This document shows, piece after piece, positions 20,480 to 30,071 of a DNA stretch of 64,000 nt (within the stretch, counting starts at the first letter, position 1; each line of letters begins with the position of its first letter). Under the pieces are notes generated by a model. It was not told where the DNA came from. It saw nothing but the letters and a program-made list of their open reading frames with translations, and searched no databases. Made by a program: the position numbers and the translations under genes. This stretch comes from Verrucomicrobiota bacterium (GTDB taxonomy: Bacteria; Verrucomicrobiota; Verrucomicrobiia; Opitutales; UBA953), in assembly GCA_003569205.1 (NCBI GenBank), contig BGOK01000004.1:95650-159649 (forward strand). Reading direction: 5' to 3'.

Positions 20480-21583
20480 ACTTTGCGTGTCGAGGTCCTT
20501 CTCTTGGCTGCCCTTGGATTATTCGTCTCTGGTTGTAAGCCGGTGGTGCCACCGCCGATGCCCCCCTTGCCGGTCAATACACAGGTGATTGAAGTCCGTC
20601 CCTTCCCCCAGACGGTTGAGGTAACCGCCCAAGTCGAGGGTACCCGCGAAGTCGAGGTCCGTGCCCGGGTGACTGGTATCCTGCTGGCCCAATCTTACCA
20701 AGAAGGCGCTCTGGTGAAGGCCGGTGACCTACTCTTTAAAATCGACCCAGCGACCTATGAGGTCGCCCTGGCTTTGGCGAAGGCCCAGCTCTCTCAGGAG
20801 CAGGCCAAGTTTGAGCAGTTCGAGGCCGAGTCGACTCGCCAAGATAAGTTGCTCGGTCAGCGGGCGACGAGTCCGAAGGAAGCCACCGATGCGAAGGCCG
20901 TCGCCATGGCTGCGCGCTTCGCTCGCGATGTCGCCGCCGCCAAAGTGCGTGGCGCGGAGTTGGACCTTTCCTATTGTGAAGTCCGTGCGCCCATTGCGGG
21001 TTACACGGGTCGCCTCGCCCGTTCCGAGGGCTCGCTCGTCAGCCCGGGGGCTGATGGCCTCTTGACCACGGTGGTACAGCGCGAGCAGGTGTGGGCACGC
21101 TGCGGTGTATCGGAGCAAGACTTCGCACGCCTCTTTCAAGGCGACGCCGCCCAGGCGACCCGCGCCAAGGTCGAAGTCCTTGATCGTGCCGGTCAGCCAC
21201 TACCGTTCGTCGGTAAGGTTAACTTCGTCTCTGCACAGGTGGAAGCCCGCCTGGGTACGATTCAGATGCGGGCCGAGTTCCCGAACGCAGGGAACCAACT
21301 GCTACCCGGACAATTCGTCCGACTCCGGCTCGAGGGTAAGCCCCTCGAAGGGGCCGTCACGGTACCGACCTCCTCGCTCCTACAGTCGGCTCAGGGTCGC
21401 TTTGTTTACATCCTCGGTGAGGGCAACGTTGCGACGATGCGCCCCGTCCAGATCGAAGTCATCATCGGTCCCTTGGCGGTTGTCTCTGGCGGCTTAAAGT
21501 CTGGCGACCGCGTCATCCTGGATAACCTCGTGAAGATTCGCCCCGGCGCTCTGCTCGCCCCGCGCGCTCCCGCCGCTAAGTAA
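20465..21583 (+). CDS. RND efflux membrane-fusion lipoprotein (AcrA/MexA-like)
   Basis: A 372-residue periplasmic adaptor. The frame is open upstream to 20288, but that portion is antisense to the TetR gene. ATG 20465 gives a lipoprotein signal with lipobox VSGC24. A TTG at 20483 is the alternative start and would place initiation downstream of the operator. The order is lipoyl half (VEVRARVTGILLAQSYQEGALVKAGDLLFKID), alpha hairpin (KAQLSQEQAKFEQFEAESTRQDKLL), second lipoyl half (LDLSYCEVRAPIAGYTGR), then barrel (VPTSSLLQSAQGRFVYIL). It ends 5 bp before the pump gene. It links the inner-membrane pump to the outer-membrane channel. Confidence 0.93.
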   Translation: MSVCKTLRVEVLLLAALGLFVSGCKPVVPPPMPPLPVNTQVIEVRPFPQTVEVTAQVEGTREVEVRARVTGILLAQSYQEGALVKAGDLLFKIDPATYEVALALAKAQLSQEQAKFEQFEAESTRQDKLLGQRATSPKEATDAKAVAMAARFARDVAAAKVRGAELDLSYCEVRAPIAGYTGRLARSEGSLVSPGADGLLTTVVQREQVWARCGVSEQDFARLFQGDAAQATRAKVEVLDRAGQPLPFVGKVNFVSAQVEARLGTIQMRAEFPNAGNQLLPGQFVRLRLEGKPLEGAVTVPTSSLLQSAQGRFVYILGEGNVATMRPVQIEVIIGPLAVVSGGLKSGDRVILDNLVKIRPGALLAPRAPAAK

Positions 21584-21588
21584 CGCCG

Positions 21589-24500
21589 ATGTCCTGGGAA
21601 TTCTTTATTCGTCGGCCCATCTTCGGGACCGTCCTCTCGTTAATCGTCGTGATGGCGGGCCTGTTGACCTTCCGTTTGCTACCCGTTGCGCAGTACCCGC
21701 AAATCGCCCCGCCGACCGCGACCATCGCCATTTCCTATCCCGGCGCCTCGGCGGAGACCTTGATGCGTACGGTCGCTGCGCCGATCGAGGATGAGATCAA
21801 TGGCACCGATAACCTGCTCTACTTCTCGTCCAACTCCTCCTCGAACGGGCTACTGACGATTACCGTCACCTTCGAGCCGGGCACGGATCCGGACCTTGCG
21901 GTCATTAACTTGACGAACCGCGTTAAGATCGCCGAACCCCGTCTCCCCGAGGAAGCTCGCCGCTTGGGGGTGGTCGTGAAGAAGCGCACCAACGACATCC
22001 TGATGTCGATTTCGATTATCTCGAAGGACGGCAGTCGCGACTCCGTTTATCTGAGTAACTACGCCTCGGTTAATATCGTCGAAGAAATCAAGCGCGTCCC
22101 TGGCGTGAGCGATGCGGGGATCTTCGGGGCCCGTGATTACTCGATGCGCGTCTGGCTGCGCCCAGACAAGATGGCCCAGCTGGGCGTGACGCCCGGCGAC
22201 GTCGCCCGCGCGATTCGTGTTTCGAATAACCAATATGCCGCCGGTCGCCTCGGCCAGGAACCTTCCGCTGACGGTCAAGCCATCGTCATCCCTATTATCA
22301 CCGCGAGCCGTCTCGCCACCCCGGAACAGTTCGGCAACATCGTGCTCCGCGCCGATGGGGCTAAGGGCGTGCTCCGCCTGCGGGACGTCGCTACAGTTGA
22401 ATTAGGTGCGCAGAGCTACGAACAGCGTGCCAGTCTCGATAATCAGATTGCGGTCGGCACGCGCGTCTTCCTCGCTCCCGGGGCTAACGCCCTCGACGTC
22501 GCGGCTGCGGTGAAAGCCCGGGTGGCGGAACTCTCGAAACGTTTCCCGGCCGGCATTGACTACGATATCCCTTTCGACACGACGCTCTTCGTGGCGGCCT
22601 CCATTCGCGAGGTCGTGCAGACGCTCTTTGAGGCGGGGCTCCTCGTCATTTTAGTCGTTTTCCTTTTCTTGGGCAGCTGGCGCGCGACGCTGATTCCGAT
22701 CATCGCTGTCCCGGTGTCGCTGATTGGTACTTTCGCCGGCCTTTGGGTCTTTGGCTTTGGTATCAATACTTTGACCCTCTTTGCGATGGTCATCGCCATC
22801 GGTATCGTCGTCGACGACGCCATCGTCGTGCTCGAGAACGTGGAGCGCCTCATGGAAGAGAAGGGCCTTAGCCCGTTCGAGGCCGCCTTAGCTTCGGTAC
22901 ACGAAGTTTCGGGTGCCATCGTCGCCATCGTCCTTGTCCTCGTGTCCGTCTTCCTGCCCGTAGCCTTCCTCGGTGGTATCGCCGGGACGCTCTACCGCCA
23001 GTTCGCCGTGACCGTGTCGATTGCGGTGATTATCTCAGGCTTCGTGGCCTTGACGCTCACGCCCGCGCTTTGCGCGGTGATTTTGAAGCCGCGAAAACAG
23101 GCGCCAATCACCGGTTTCTTGGCTTGGTTCGACCGTGGGTTTCAGTCCTTGGCCGCTTGGCATGGTCGCACCGTCCGCTGGCTCTTGGACCACCCCCGGA
23201 CCGCGGGGCTATTCTTCGTGGGCGTCCTCGGCACCAACGCCGTGCTCCTCTGGGAACGTCCGCGCGGCTTCTTGCCGGCTGAGGACCAGGGCTACGTGCT
23301 CGCTTCGGTTAGCTTACCCGATGGCGCGAGCGTCACGCGGACCCGTGACTACCTGACGAAAATCGTGCCGTCGCTACTCCAGACGCCCGCGGAGAAACCG
23401 GCCGTTTTCCATGCTTTCGCCATTAGCGGCTTCGACCTGATCGGCGGCGGCGAAAAGACGAACGCAGGTACAATCTTCTTGCCGTTGAAGGACTGGTCGA
23501 AACGTGACATGGGAGCCGAACAGCTCACCGGCGTGCTCATGGCTTCGACGGCCCACGCCACCGAAGGTATGTGCTTCATCGTCAACCCTCCGCCGATTCG
23601 CGGCATTGGGAGCGCGGGTGGCTTTGAATTCTACCTACAGGCACGTGAGGACGACAATCCCGTGCGCTTGGGCAAGGTGACGGACGAACTGATTGCGGCC
23701 CTCGCCAAAGAGACCAAGGACGGGAAGCCGCTCATCGTGGGGTTGCGCTCCTTCCTGCGTACGACGGTGCCGCAGTATGCGGCGGAAGTGGACGAGGTGC
23801 GGGCTATGACCTTAGGCGTGCCGCTGCCGGAAATCTACGAAGCCCTCCAGGCGACTATCGGGGCCGCTTACGTCAATGACTTCAACCGTTCGGGTCGTAC
23901 CTATCGTGTGCTCATGCAGGCGGAGCCTTCGGAGCGGATGGATCCCTCCGACGTTGGTCGCATCCACGTGCGGTCTGCCGATGGGCGGATGATTCCGCTG
24001 TCGTCGCTGGTTCGGATTAAGCCTTCTTCTGGCCCAGAACAGGTTGAGCGTTACAACGGTTTCGTCGCCGCCCGTGTCATGGGCAGCGGCGCCGCTGGCC
24101 TTAGTTCCAGCGAAGCCCTCCGCGTCGTCGAGGAAATCGCTGAACGCACCTTACCTGAGGGCTATCAGCTCGATTGGACGGCGCAGGCACTTCAGGAGAA
24201 ACGCTCCGCCTCCTCCGCTTTGCCGGCCTTCTTGATGGCCCTCACGATGGTCTTCTTAATTCTGGCGGCGCTCTACGAGAAGTGGTCGCTGCCGATTGGC
24301 GTCATCTTGACGGTGCCGTTTGCGTTACTCGGTGCACTGGTCGCTATCTGGGTGCGTGGTACCCCGAACGACCTCTACTTCCAGATTGGTCTCGTGACGC
24401 TCATCGGTCTCGCGGCCAAGAATGCCATCCTGATCGTCGAGTTCGCCGTTAAGGCACGCGATGCGGGTAAGTCCGCCGCCGAAGCGGCCGTTGAGGCTGC

Positions 24501-24714
24501 CCGCGTGCGTTTCCGTCCACTGGTCATGACCTCGATGGCTTTTGTTCTCGGCGTCATTCCGCTTGTGCTTGCCTCCGGCGCTGGCGCGGGGGCACGTCGT
24601 TCGATGGGGACGGGCGTCTTCGGCGGGATGCTTTTAGATACCTTCGTGGCTACGCTCTTCATTCCTCTCTTCTTCAAAATCCTCACCGGCGATCGCAAGG
24701 AGCCCCGCGCATGA
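21589..24714 (+). CDS. RND multidrug efflux pump, HAE1 family (AcrB/MexB-like)
   Basis: A 1041-residue inner-membrane drug/proton antiporter. It begins with the family hallmark FFIRRPIFGTVLSLIVVMAG, and the TM4 proton-relay aspartates are D409 and D410 (GIVVDDAIVVLENVER). The TM10 lysine lies in GLAAKNAILIVEFAVKARD. Large periplasmic loops follow TM1 and TM7 as usual, and length is normal. It would export hydrophobic compounds through the adaptor and the outer-membrane factor encoded either side. Its stop overlaps the next start as ATGA. Confidence 0.97.
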   Translation: MSWEFFIRRPIFGTVLSLIVVMAGLLTFRLLPVAQYPQIAPPTATIAISYPGASAETLMRTVAAPIEDEINGTDNLLYFSSNSSSNGLLTITVTFEPGTDPDLAVINLTNRVKIAEPRLPEEARRLGVVVKKRTNDILMSISIISKDGSRDSVYLSNYASVNIVEEIKRVPGVSDAGIFGARDYSMRVWLRPDKMAQLGVTPGDVARAIRVSNNQYAAGRLGQEPSADGQAIVIPIITASRLATPEQFGNIVLRADGAKGVLRLRDVATVELGAQSYEQRASLDNQIAVGTRVFLAPGANALDVAAAVKARVAELSKRFPAGIDYDIPFDTTLFVAASIREVVQTLFEAGLLVILVVFLFLGSWRATLIPIIAVPVSLIGTFAGLWVFGFGINTLTLFAMVIAIGIVVDDAIVVLENVERLMEEKGLSPFEAALASVHEVSGAIVAIVLVLVSVFLPVAFLGGIAGTLYRQFAVTVSIAVIISGFVALTLTPALCAVILKPRKQAPITGFLAWFDRGFQSLAAWHGRTVRWLLDHPRTAGLFFVGVLGTNAVLLWERPRGFLPAEDQGYVLASVSLPDGASVTRTRDYLTKIVPSLLQTPAEKPAVFHAFAISGFDLIGGGEKTNAGTIFLPLKDWSKRDMGAEQLTGVLMASTAHATEGMCFIVNPPPIRGIGSAGGFEFYLQAREDDNPVRLGKVTDELIAALAKETKDGKPLIVGLRSFLRTTVPQYAAEVDEVRAMTLGVPLPEIYEALQATIGAAYVNDFNRSGRTYRVLMQAEPSERMDPSDVGRIHVRSADGRMIPLSSLVRIKPSSGPEQVERYNGFVAARVMGSGAAGLSSSEALRVVEEIAERTLPEGYQLDWTAQALQEKRSASSALPAFLMALTMVFLILAALYEKWSLPIGVILTVPFALLGALVAIWVRGTPNDLYFQIGLVTLIGLAAKNAILIVEFAVKARDAGKSAAEAAVEAARVRFRPLVMTSMAFVLGVIPLVLASGAGAGARRSMGTGVFGGMLLDTFVATLFIPLFFKILTGDRKEPRA

Positions 24715-26111
24715 AAACCTCCGTCGCTTTACTCCTTCCTCTCAGTTTCCTGCTCTCCGCCTGTACGCTGGGCCCTGACTACGTTCGGCCGGAGACCCCG
24801 ACGGCCGCCGCCTTTCCCGAGGCGACGCCCGGCGGTGAAGCGGTGGGTGAACGCTGGTGGCAAGGCTTCGGTGATGCCCAGCTGAACGCTTTCGTTGAAC
24901 AAGCTTTAGCAGCCAACGTCGACATTCGCGTCGCTGCGGGTCGGATGGAAGAAGCCGCTGCTGGCTTGGCGGATGTCTCGGGCGCGCAGTTGCCGCAGAT
25001 TGATGGTTCGGCGGGCACTGCGAAGAGTAAGGTTAGCGATAACGGCTACACGCCAATCAGTGCGACGAACGGCCGCAGTCGGACCGTCTATCGCGCGGGT
25101 CTCGCAACCTCGTTCGAACTCGATTTCTGGGGCAAACTCCGTCGCGCCACCGAAGCTGCGCGAGCTCAGCTTCTCGCAACTTCCGAAGCCCGGGCCCAAG
25201 TGGAGCTCGCCGTCGCCGCCTCGGTGGTGCGGACCTACGCCTTGGCCCAGTCCGCCGCTGTGCAGCAACGCTCGGCCGAGGAACTCGTCGCAATCCGTAC
25301 CGAAGAGCGCCGTATCGTCGGCTTCCGCTTTGACGTCGGTTCGGCCAATGCCTCTGACCGTGCTCTGGCCGAAGTGAACCTATCCGCCGCGGTCGCGACG
25401 CTCTCCGATGCCCGCCGAGTGCGTGCTTCCGCCGAGCATCTACTGGGCTTCCTCGTGGGTCGTCCGGACCTGGTCTTGCCGGCTCAAGCCTCATCCGCAC
25501 TGCTTTTGCCGCCACCACCGGCAGCGGGTTTGCCTTCGGACCTCTTACGCCGTCGGCCTGATGTCCTTGCCGCTGAGCAGTCGCTCATCGCTGCCAACGC
25601 CCGCATCGGTTTCGTCAAGGCTGCCTATTTCCCGACTTTCGCCCTGACGGGGGCGCTGGGTAATGAGGGCCGAGACTTCTCGCAGCTCTTCACGGCTTCT
25701 AGTGCGACGACCAATCTCGGAGTCGACATGCGCGTACCACTCTTCGATTTCGGTCGGACGACCGCTCGGGTAGAGGGAACGGTAGCGGTCCAGCACCAAG
25801 CCGTGGCGAATTACGAGAAGGCTGTCCTGAATGCCTTTCGTGAAGTTCGCGACGCCTTGAGCGACGTCCGGGAGACCATCGAGTCCGCCCGTTCGGCTGA
25901 GCTGCGCGAGGCATCCGCCCAGGAGGCCTTCCGCGTGGCCGAGGCCCGTCAGGCCTCAGGCCAGTTACCCCTCGCCGATCACCTGCTAGCCCGTCGCCTC
26001 TTAGCGGAATCCAAGGTTGCCGTGGCGCGCGTCCGCTCTGATCGCATCGGCGCGCAGGTTGACCTGATTAAGGCGCTCGGTGGTGCCCGGGTGGAGACCG
26101 CCGCCAAGTAG
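24711..26111 (+). CDS. RND outer-membrane channel lipoprotein (NodT/OprM-like)
   Basis: A 466-residue outer-membrane factor and the last gene of the efflux operon. A lipoprotein signal ends at LSAC18, followed by the family opening LGPDYVRPE. Typical OMF segments are WWQGFGDAQLNAFVEQALAANVDIRVAAGRMEEA, LSYE-like FELDFWGKLRRATEAARAQL, and LPSDLLRRRPDVLAAEQSLIAANARIGFVKAAYFP. It forms the trimeric exit duct of the pump. It ends 8 bp before the convergent DUF4832 gene, with no clear terminator between them. Confidence 0.95.
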   Translation: MKTSVALLLPLSFLLSACTLGPDYVRPETPTAAAFPEATPGGEAVGERWWQGFGDAQLNAFVEQALAANVDIRVAAGRMEEAAAGLADVSGAQLPQIDGSAGTAKSKVSDNGYTPISATNGRSRTVYRAGLATSFELDFWGKLRRATEAARAQLLATSEARAQVELAVAASVVRTYALAQSAAVQQRSAEELVAIRTEERRIVGFRFDVGSANASDRALAEVNLSAAVATLSDARRVRASAEHLLGFLVGRPDLVLPAQASSALLLPPPPAAGLPSDLLRRRPDVLAAEQSLIAANARIGFVKAAYFPTFALTGALGNEGRDFSQLFTASSATTNLGVDMRVPLFDFGRTTARVEGTVAVQHQAVANYEKAVLNAFREVRDALSDVRETIESARSAELREASAQEAFRVAEARQASGQLPLADHLLARRLLAESKVAVARVRSDRIGAQVDLIKALGGARVETAAK

Positions 26112-26119
26112 TTGCTGGT

Positions 26120-27790
26120 TTAGCGCGCGAACTCAATTTCACCCACCAGGTTGCCTGCCAACTTTCCGTCCTTGGATTGCCAGAACGGGGCATCCCGGTT
26201 GGCGAAGCGCACCCTATGGCGCGCGTCTTGCTTGAACTTGGCGTGCTCGATCTCGGGGAACATCACGCAAATCTGGTACTTGCCGGGCTGGATGTCCTTC
26301 GGGGCGGTTGCCTTGATGGTGATATCGAAGCCAGCTTCTTTGTTCTGGAGGACCACATACGGCGGAACGCGGCGGATGTCGAAGGCCTCGCCCTCGCCAG
26401 GCGAGAGCGTGTACTTGGTCGGGCTATCCACGTAGGCTAAGTCGAGGCCACGCGGGGTTGGGCAGGCCGAGAAACCGCGGTTCGCGATGCGAATCTTAAT
26501 TTCGAACTTCGCCCCGAGTTTCACCTTGTTCTGCCAAGAAGCGCTCAGCAGTTCGTAGCGGTAGCCCACGTGGTCGCGAAGGTAGTCGAAGGCCGAACGG
26601 CTGACCGCATTACCCTTGGTGTCGGTGAAATAGCCCTCGGAGATGGGTAGGTTTAACTGGGTGACCTCAGCCTGTGTTTTCATCTGTTTTTTCCAGCCGT
26701 CAACGAGACCCGGGGTCTTGGCGGGGTCGGCTTCAGACCAACCATGGGCGAGGCCGAGGGCGAAGGCCCGTTCATTTGAAGCCACCTGTGCGACGAGCCA
26801 GCCATCTGCCGCGGTCGGTTGCGTCGCCGTTTTGGCGGTAATCTCGGCGTCGTAGGGCACGAAGAGATTCTCCATGCAGAACTTCTGCCAGTCCTCGTTG
26901 GTGCCGCCGAGTGGCTTATCGAAGCTCCCATCGTGCGTCAGGTCGAAGAGGAAGCGCGTGTTATGGGTGCCGAGGCGGGCGGTCGGGTTGCCTTTTTCAA
27001 ACGCGTTCCCTTGGTTGATGCGTAATGGCCAGTCCAGTTGTTTGCAGAGTCCCTCGCGCATGTCTGGCGACTGGACGAGTAGGGCGCGGTCATTGGGTAG
27101 ACTGGCGAAGGCCTCTTTGAGAATCGCGCCATGCGCTTCGGGTGTCTCGGGAATCTTGGTGGCATTGGCGCCTTCGCCGCGGCGTCCGATGGAGCCGAGT
27201 TGGACGGCGATGAGGACGTCGGCGTTGGCGGCGAGGATCTTCTTCAGCTGAGCCCAGTGGCCTTTAACCATAGCTAGGTCGGGCCCGCTCGACTTGCTGT
27301 CGTCGAGCTCATAGGCGAAGCGCAGCTCCAATTTGCAGCCTGCGCGACGGAAGGCATCTAAGGATTTCTCGAGCCGCTGGAAAATGATTTGGTCGAGTAC
27401 CCGGTTGTGGTATTCGTCGAGCCAGCAAATCCCGAGGTGGGTCGTGACGCCTTTCAATTCCCATGCCTTGAGGGACTCGAACAACTGGCGATCCGTCCAG
27501 CCAGTCCGGGCCACGTCGACGCCAAGGAAGGGGACGGGCTTCTCGTCTTTGGCGGCGGGGGCAGCGCGGCGGACCACGCGGCCGTCGGCCCGTTGCACGA
27601 GTAATTGGCCGTCGCCGAGGCCGACCGGACATTCTAGGCGAAAGCCGCGTTCCGGATTACGGAGTCCATTGAGCGCGCTGGGGTCATCAGCGCGGAGCCC
27701 GTGGAATTCCTTGTAGACTAGCTTAGGCGCCTCGTCCTTGGCGAGGACTGCGAGGCTACTGAGTAGCAGAAGGGGCCAATGCTTAATCAT
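26120..27790 (-). CDS. DUF4874/DUF4832 exported protein
   Basis: A 556-residue protein with a short signal peptide (MIKHWPLLLLSSLAVLA). The N-terminal region (GLRNPERGFRLE; LKGVTTHLGICWLDEYHNRVL; FRRAGCKLELRFAYELD) matches DUF4874, a glycosidase-like TIM barrel. The C-terminal region (YRYELLSASWQNKVKLGAKFEIKIRIANRGFSACPTPRGLDL) matches DUF4832, a beta-sandwich. The two usually occur together in extracellular proteins of bacteria that use polysaccharides. Substrate unknown. It is a single gene convergent with the efflux operon. Confidence 0.82.
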   Translation of the reverse strand: MIKHWPLLLLSSLAVLAKDEAPKLVYKEFHGLRADDPSALNGLRNPERGFRLECPVGLGDGQLLVQRADGRVVRRAAPAAKDEKPVPFLGVDVARTGWTDRQLFESLKAWELKGVTTHLGICWLDEYHNRVLDQIIFQRLEKSLDAFRRAGCKLELRFAYELDDSKSSGPDLAMVKGHWAQLKKILAANADVLIAVQLGSIGRRGEGANATKIPETPEAHGAILKEAFASLPNDRALLVQSPDMREGLCKQLDWPLRINQGNAFEKGNPTARLGTHNTRFLFDLTHDGSFDKPLGGTNEDWQKFCMENLFVPYDAEITAKTATQPTAADGWLVAQVASNERAFALGLAHGWSEADPAKTPGLVDGWKKQMKTQAEVTQLNLPISEGYFTDTKGNAVSRSAFDYLRDHVGYRYELLSASWQNKVKLGAKFEIKIRIANRGFSACPTPRGLDLAYVDSPTKYTLSPGEGEAFDIRRVPPYVVLQNKEAGFDITIKATAPKDIQPGKYQICVMFPEIEHAKFKQDARHRVRFANRDAPFWQSKDGKLAGNLVGEIEFAR

Positions 27791-27882
27791 GGCGGTATAT
27801 TTTGATGGGACAGAGCGGAGGCAATCCCGTTTCGGCTAGTTCTGGCTCGAACAGCCTCGCCAGACGGGCGGAGACGGGCTCA

Positions 27883-29283
27883 ATGAGCGACATGTTGATG
27901 TCGGCCACATGGACGCAGACGCTCTTCGCTAACGCGGCAGCGGACCCCTTTTTACCGGCGGCGACGGCCTTGTTTTTCTGTGCGGTTGTTCACGCCTTGT
28001 GTGCGCCAATCTTTGCCCGGGCCGCCCACCGCCGGGAAGCACAGCGAGCTGATTTTAAGTCCGCAGCCCTCCACCTACTCGGAGAGGTCGAGGCCGTTTT
28101 TGGACTCTGGTCCCTCGTGTTATTCCTGTTCGCGGTCTGTTGGCCAGGGAAGGGGTGGGCCTTCGCCGTCGCTTATCTGGAGTCTGGAGACTACGCTGCT
28201 GCCGTCGCGGGCAGTAAATTCACGGGCCCCTTCAAGTTCTTGGAGCCATTGTTCGTCTTCATTGTTATGGCCATGGCTTCGACCCGGCCAGTTGTCGAAG
28301 CGGCGCGGCGGATGTTGAATGCCATCGCTGGCTGGTTTGGCGGTAGCCCCGCGGCCCGCTGGATGGTGGTGCTGACCGTGACGCCTTTGGCGGGGTCTTT
28401 GATCACGGAGCCGGCTGCGATGACCATCGCCGCCTATCTCCTCGCGGCCCAGTTTTATTGCCTGAAACCCTCTTCGAGCCTGAAGTATGCCACGCTGGCC
28501 TTACTCTTTGTTAATGTATCCATCGGCGGTGCCTTGACGCATTTTGCGGCGCCTCCGGTGGTGATGGTTGCGACGCGCTGGGGCTGGGGCACAGCGGAGG
28601 TGTTTCAGCAGTTTGGCTGGGCGGCCTTGACGGCGATTCTGATCTCGAACACCTTCTATTTTCTCTGGTTCCGCCGGGAATTACTGGCCCTGCGTTTTCC
28701 GGAATCGTCTGCGGAGGTAGAGCGGGAGCCGACGGTGCCGCTCTGGGTGACCGCGGTACACATCGCGCTGATCGCCTGGACGGTCGTGATGTTATCGGGC
28801 CACCACACGCTCCTCATGGTCGGGGGCTTCCTGTTATTTTTAGCCTTCGGCGTGGCCACTCCGCGTTGGCAGTCGCCGCTCCGGCTTAGGGCACCCTTGA
28901 TGGTTGGCTTCTTTTTGGCCGGATTAGTCGTCCTCGGGGGCCTCCAAGGGTGGTGGATTGGCCCGGTCATCCTGCAAATGGGGGACACGTCCTTATTGTG
29001 GGCTTCCGTTGGCTTAACCGCCTTCAACGACAACGCAGCGATTACCTACCTCGCCGCACAGGTCCCGGCCTTAGCTGAGCCATCCGCTGCGGCTTTACGG
29101 CATGCCGTTTTGGCGGGTGCTTTGGCGGGGGGTGGCCTGACGGTCATCGCCAATGCCCCTAACCCTGCAGGGCAGGCCATTTTAGGCGAATATTTTGAGG
29201 GTGGGGTGTCCGCCGGCCGCCTTTTTCTTTGGGCCTTACTGCCCACGGCTATGGCTATCGCCTGTTTCTTCTTCATTAAGTAA
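27883..29283 (+). CDS. Putative Na+/H+ antiporter (Na_H_antiport_2 family)
   Basis: A polytopic inner-membrane protein of about 466 residues with around eleven hydrophobic segments. The frame is open to 27802; I prefer ATG 27883 (MSDMLMSATWTQTLFANAAADPF) because the earlier stretch is Ser/Gly-rich and carries no membrane helix. Conserved segments include FLEPLFVFIVMAMASTRPV, TPLAGSLITEPAAMTIAAYLL, VSIGGALTHFAAPPVVMVA and LTAFNDNAAITYLAAQVP, as in the putative Na+/H+ antiporter family PF07399. Ion specificity is inferred from the family name only. Start position is uncertain. Confidence 0.8.
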   Translation: MSDMLMSATWTQTLFANAAADPFLPAATALFFCAVVHALCAPIFARAAHRREAQRADFKSAALHLLGEVEAVFGLWSLVLFLFAVCWPGKGWAFAVAYLESGDYAAAVAGSKFTGPFKFLEPLFVFIVMAMASTRPVVEAARRMLNAIAGWFGGSPAARWMVVLTVTPLAGSLITEPAAMTIAAYLLAAQFYCLKPSSSLKYATLALLFVNVSIGGALTHFAAPPVVMVATRWGWGTAEVFQQFGWAALTAILISNTFYFLWFRRELLALRFPESSAEVEREPTVPLWVTAVHIALIAWTVVMLSGHHTLLMVGGFLLFLAFGVATPRWQSPLRLRAPLMVGFFLAGLVVLGGLQGWWIGPVILQMGDTSLLWASVGLTAFNDNAAITYLAAQVPALAEPSAAALRHAVLAGALAGGGLTVIANAPNPAGQAILGEYFEGGVSAGRLFLWALLPTAMAIACFFFIK

Positions 29284-29402
29284 CCCCACCATTCGAGGGG
29301 GGAAGGGGTGGGGCTAGGGGGGTGCTCCACCACCTTTTTGACTGTTCAAGCGATTGGGGCGGGGCTACATTCTATTCCCCTTAGTTTAGCCCCCTTTACC
29401 CC

Positions 29403-30071
29403 ATGCGTTCCCGTACCCGTTCAGGTTTCACGCTCATTGAGCTGCTTACCGTCATCGCCATCATCGGTATCTTGGCCGCCGTCCTCTTTCCGGCCATCGG
29501 TGCGGTCCGCAAAAAGGCGAAGATTTCGACTGGCCAGACGACCTTCCAGCAGTGGTGCGCCGGTGTGTCCCGTTACAAGTCCGTGTATGGCTTCTACCCG
29601 AACATCGGGGCCTCCTATACGACGACGGCCGATGCCCTGCATAAGCTCGAAGCGGGTCCTGGTATACCCTTCGTGAAGTCCCTCTACGGTAAAAACCCGA
29701 CGGGATCACCGCTCTCGGGTGCCGCCACTGGCGAGCGCGCTAAGTACAACCGTAACGCCGAAGAGTTCTGTGCCTTCGGTAAGGACGACTACGAGCTCTT
29801 TGACGCCAACGCCAACACGACTGGCAAGCTCATCGACAAGTTCGGCAACACCAATATTCGCATCGTCTTTGATACCGATGGTAATGGCACCATTAAGGGC
29901 ATCGCGACCCCGCTTCCTGACGACCTTGACGCGACCAAGAATGCCAATGGTATCAACAGCACGACGGGTATCCCGGCGCGTGTGATTATCTTTACCACCA
30001 CTAAGGACGTCGGTTCGACTGACGGCCAGCTGGGTGCGGACGACGTCGCCGACATTATTGCCATCCAGTGA
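29403..30071 (+). CDS. Type II pseudopilin, GspG-like
   Basis: A 222-residue prepilin-like protein. The prepilin peptidase site is G8|F9TLIE13, followed by the hydrophobic helix LLTVIAIIGILAAVLFPAI. The rest (YKSVYGFYPNIGASYTTTADALHKLEAG and later FGNTNIRIVFDTDGNG) resembles GspG major pseudopilins. It is the first of four overlapping pseudopilin genes in G-H-I-J order. The next gene starts at a GTG overlapping its TGA. Verrucomicrobia carry several such cassettes; whether this one secretes proteins or builds a pilus is not known. Confidence 0.9.
   Translation: MRSRTRSGFTLIELLTVIAIIGILAAVLFPAIGAVRKKAKISTGQTTFQQWCAGVSRYKSVYGFYPNIGASYTTTADALHKLEAGPGIPFVKSLYGKNPTGSPLSGAATGERAKYNRNAEEFCAFGKDDYELFDANANTTGKLIDKFGNTNIRIVFDTDGNGTIKGIATPLPDDLDATKNANGINSTTGIPARVIIFTTTKDVGSTDGQLGADDVADIIAIQ

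Noticed and set aside
29338..29371. Sigma-70 promoter before the pseudopilin operon
   Set aside because: TTGACT and TACATT are 22 bp apart, too far for a normal promoter spacing.
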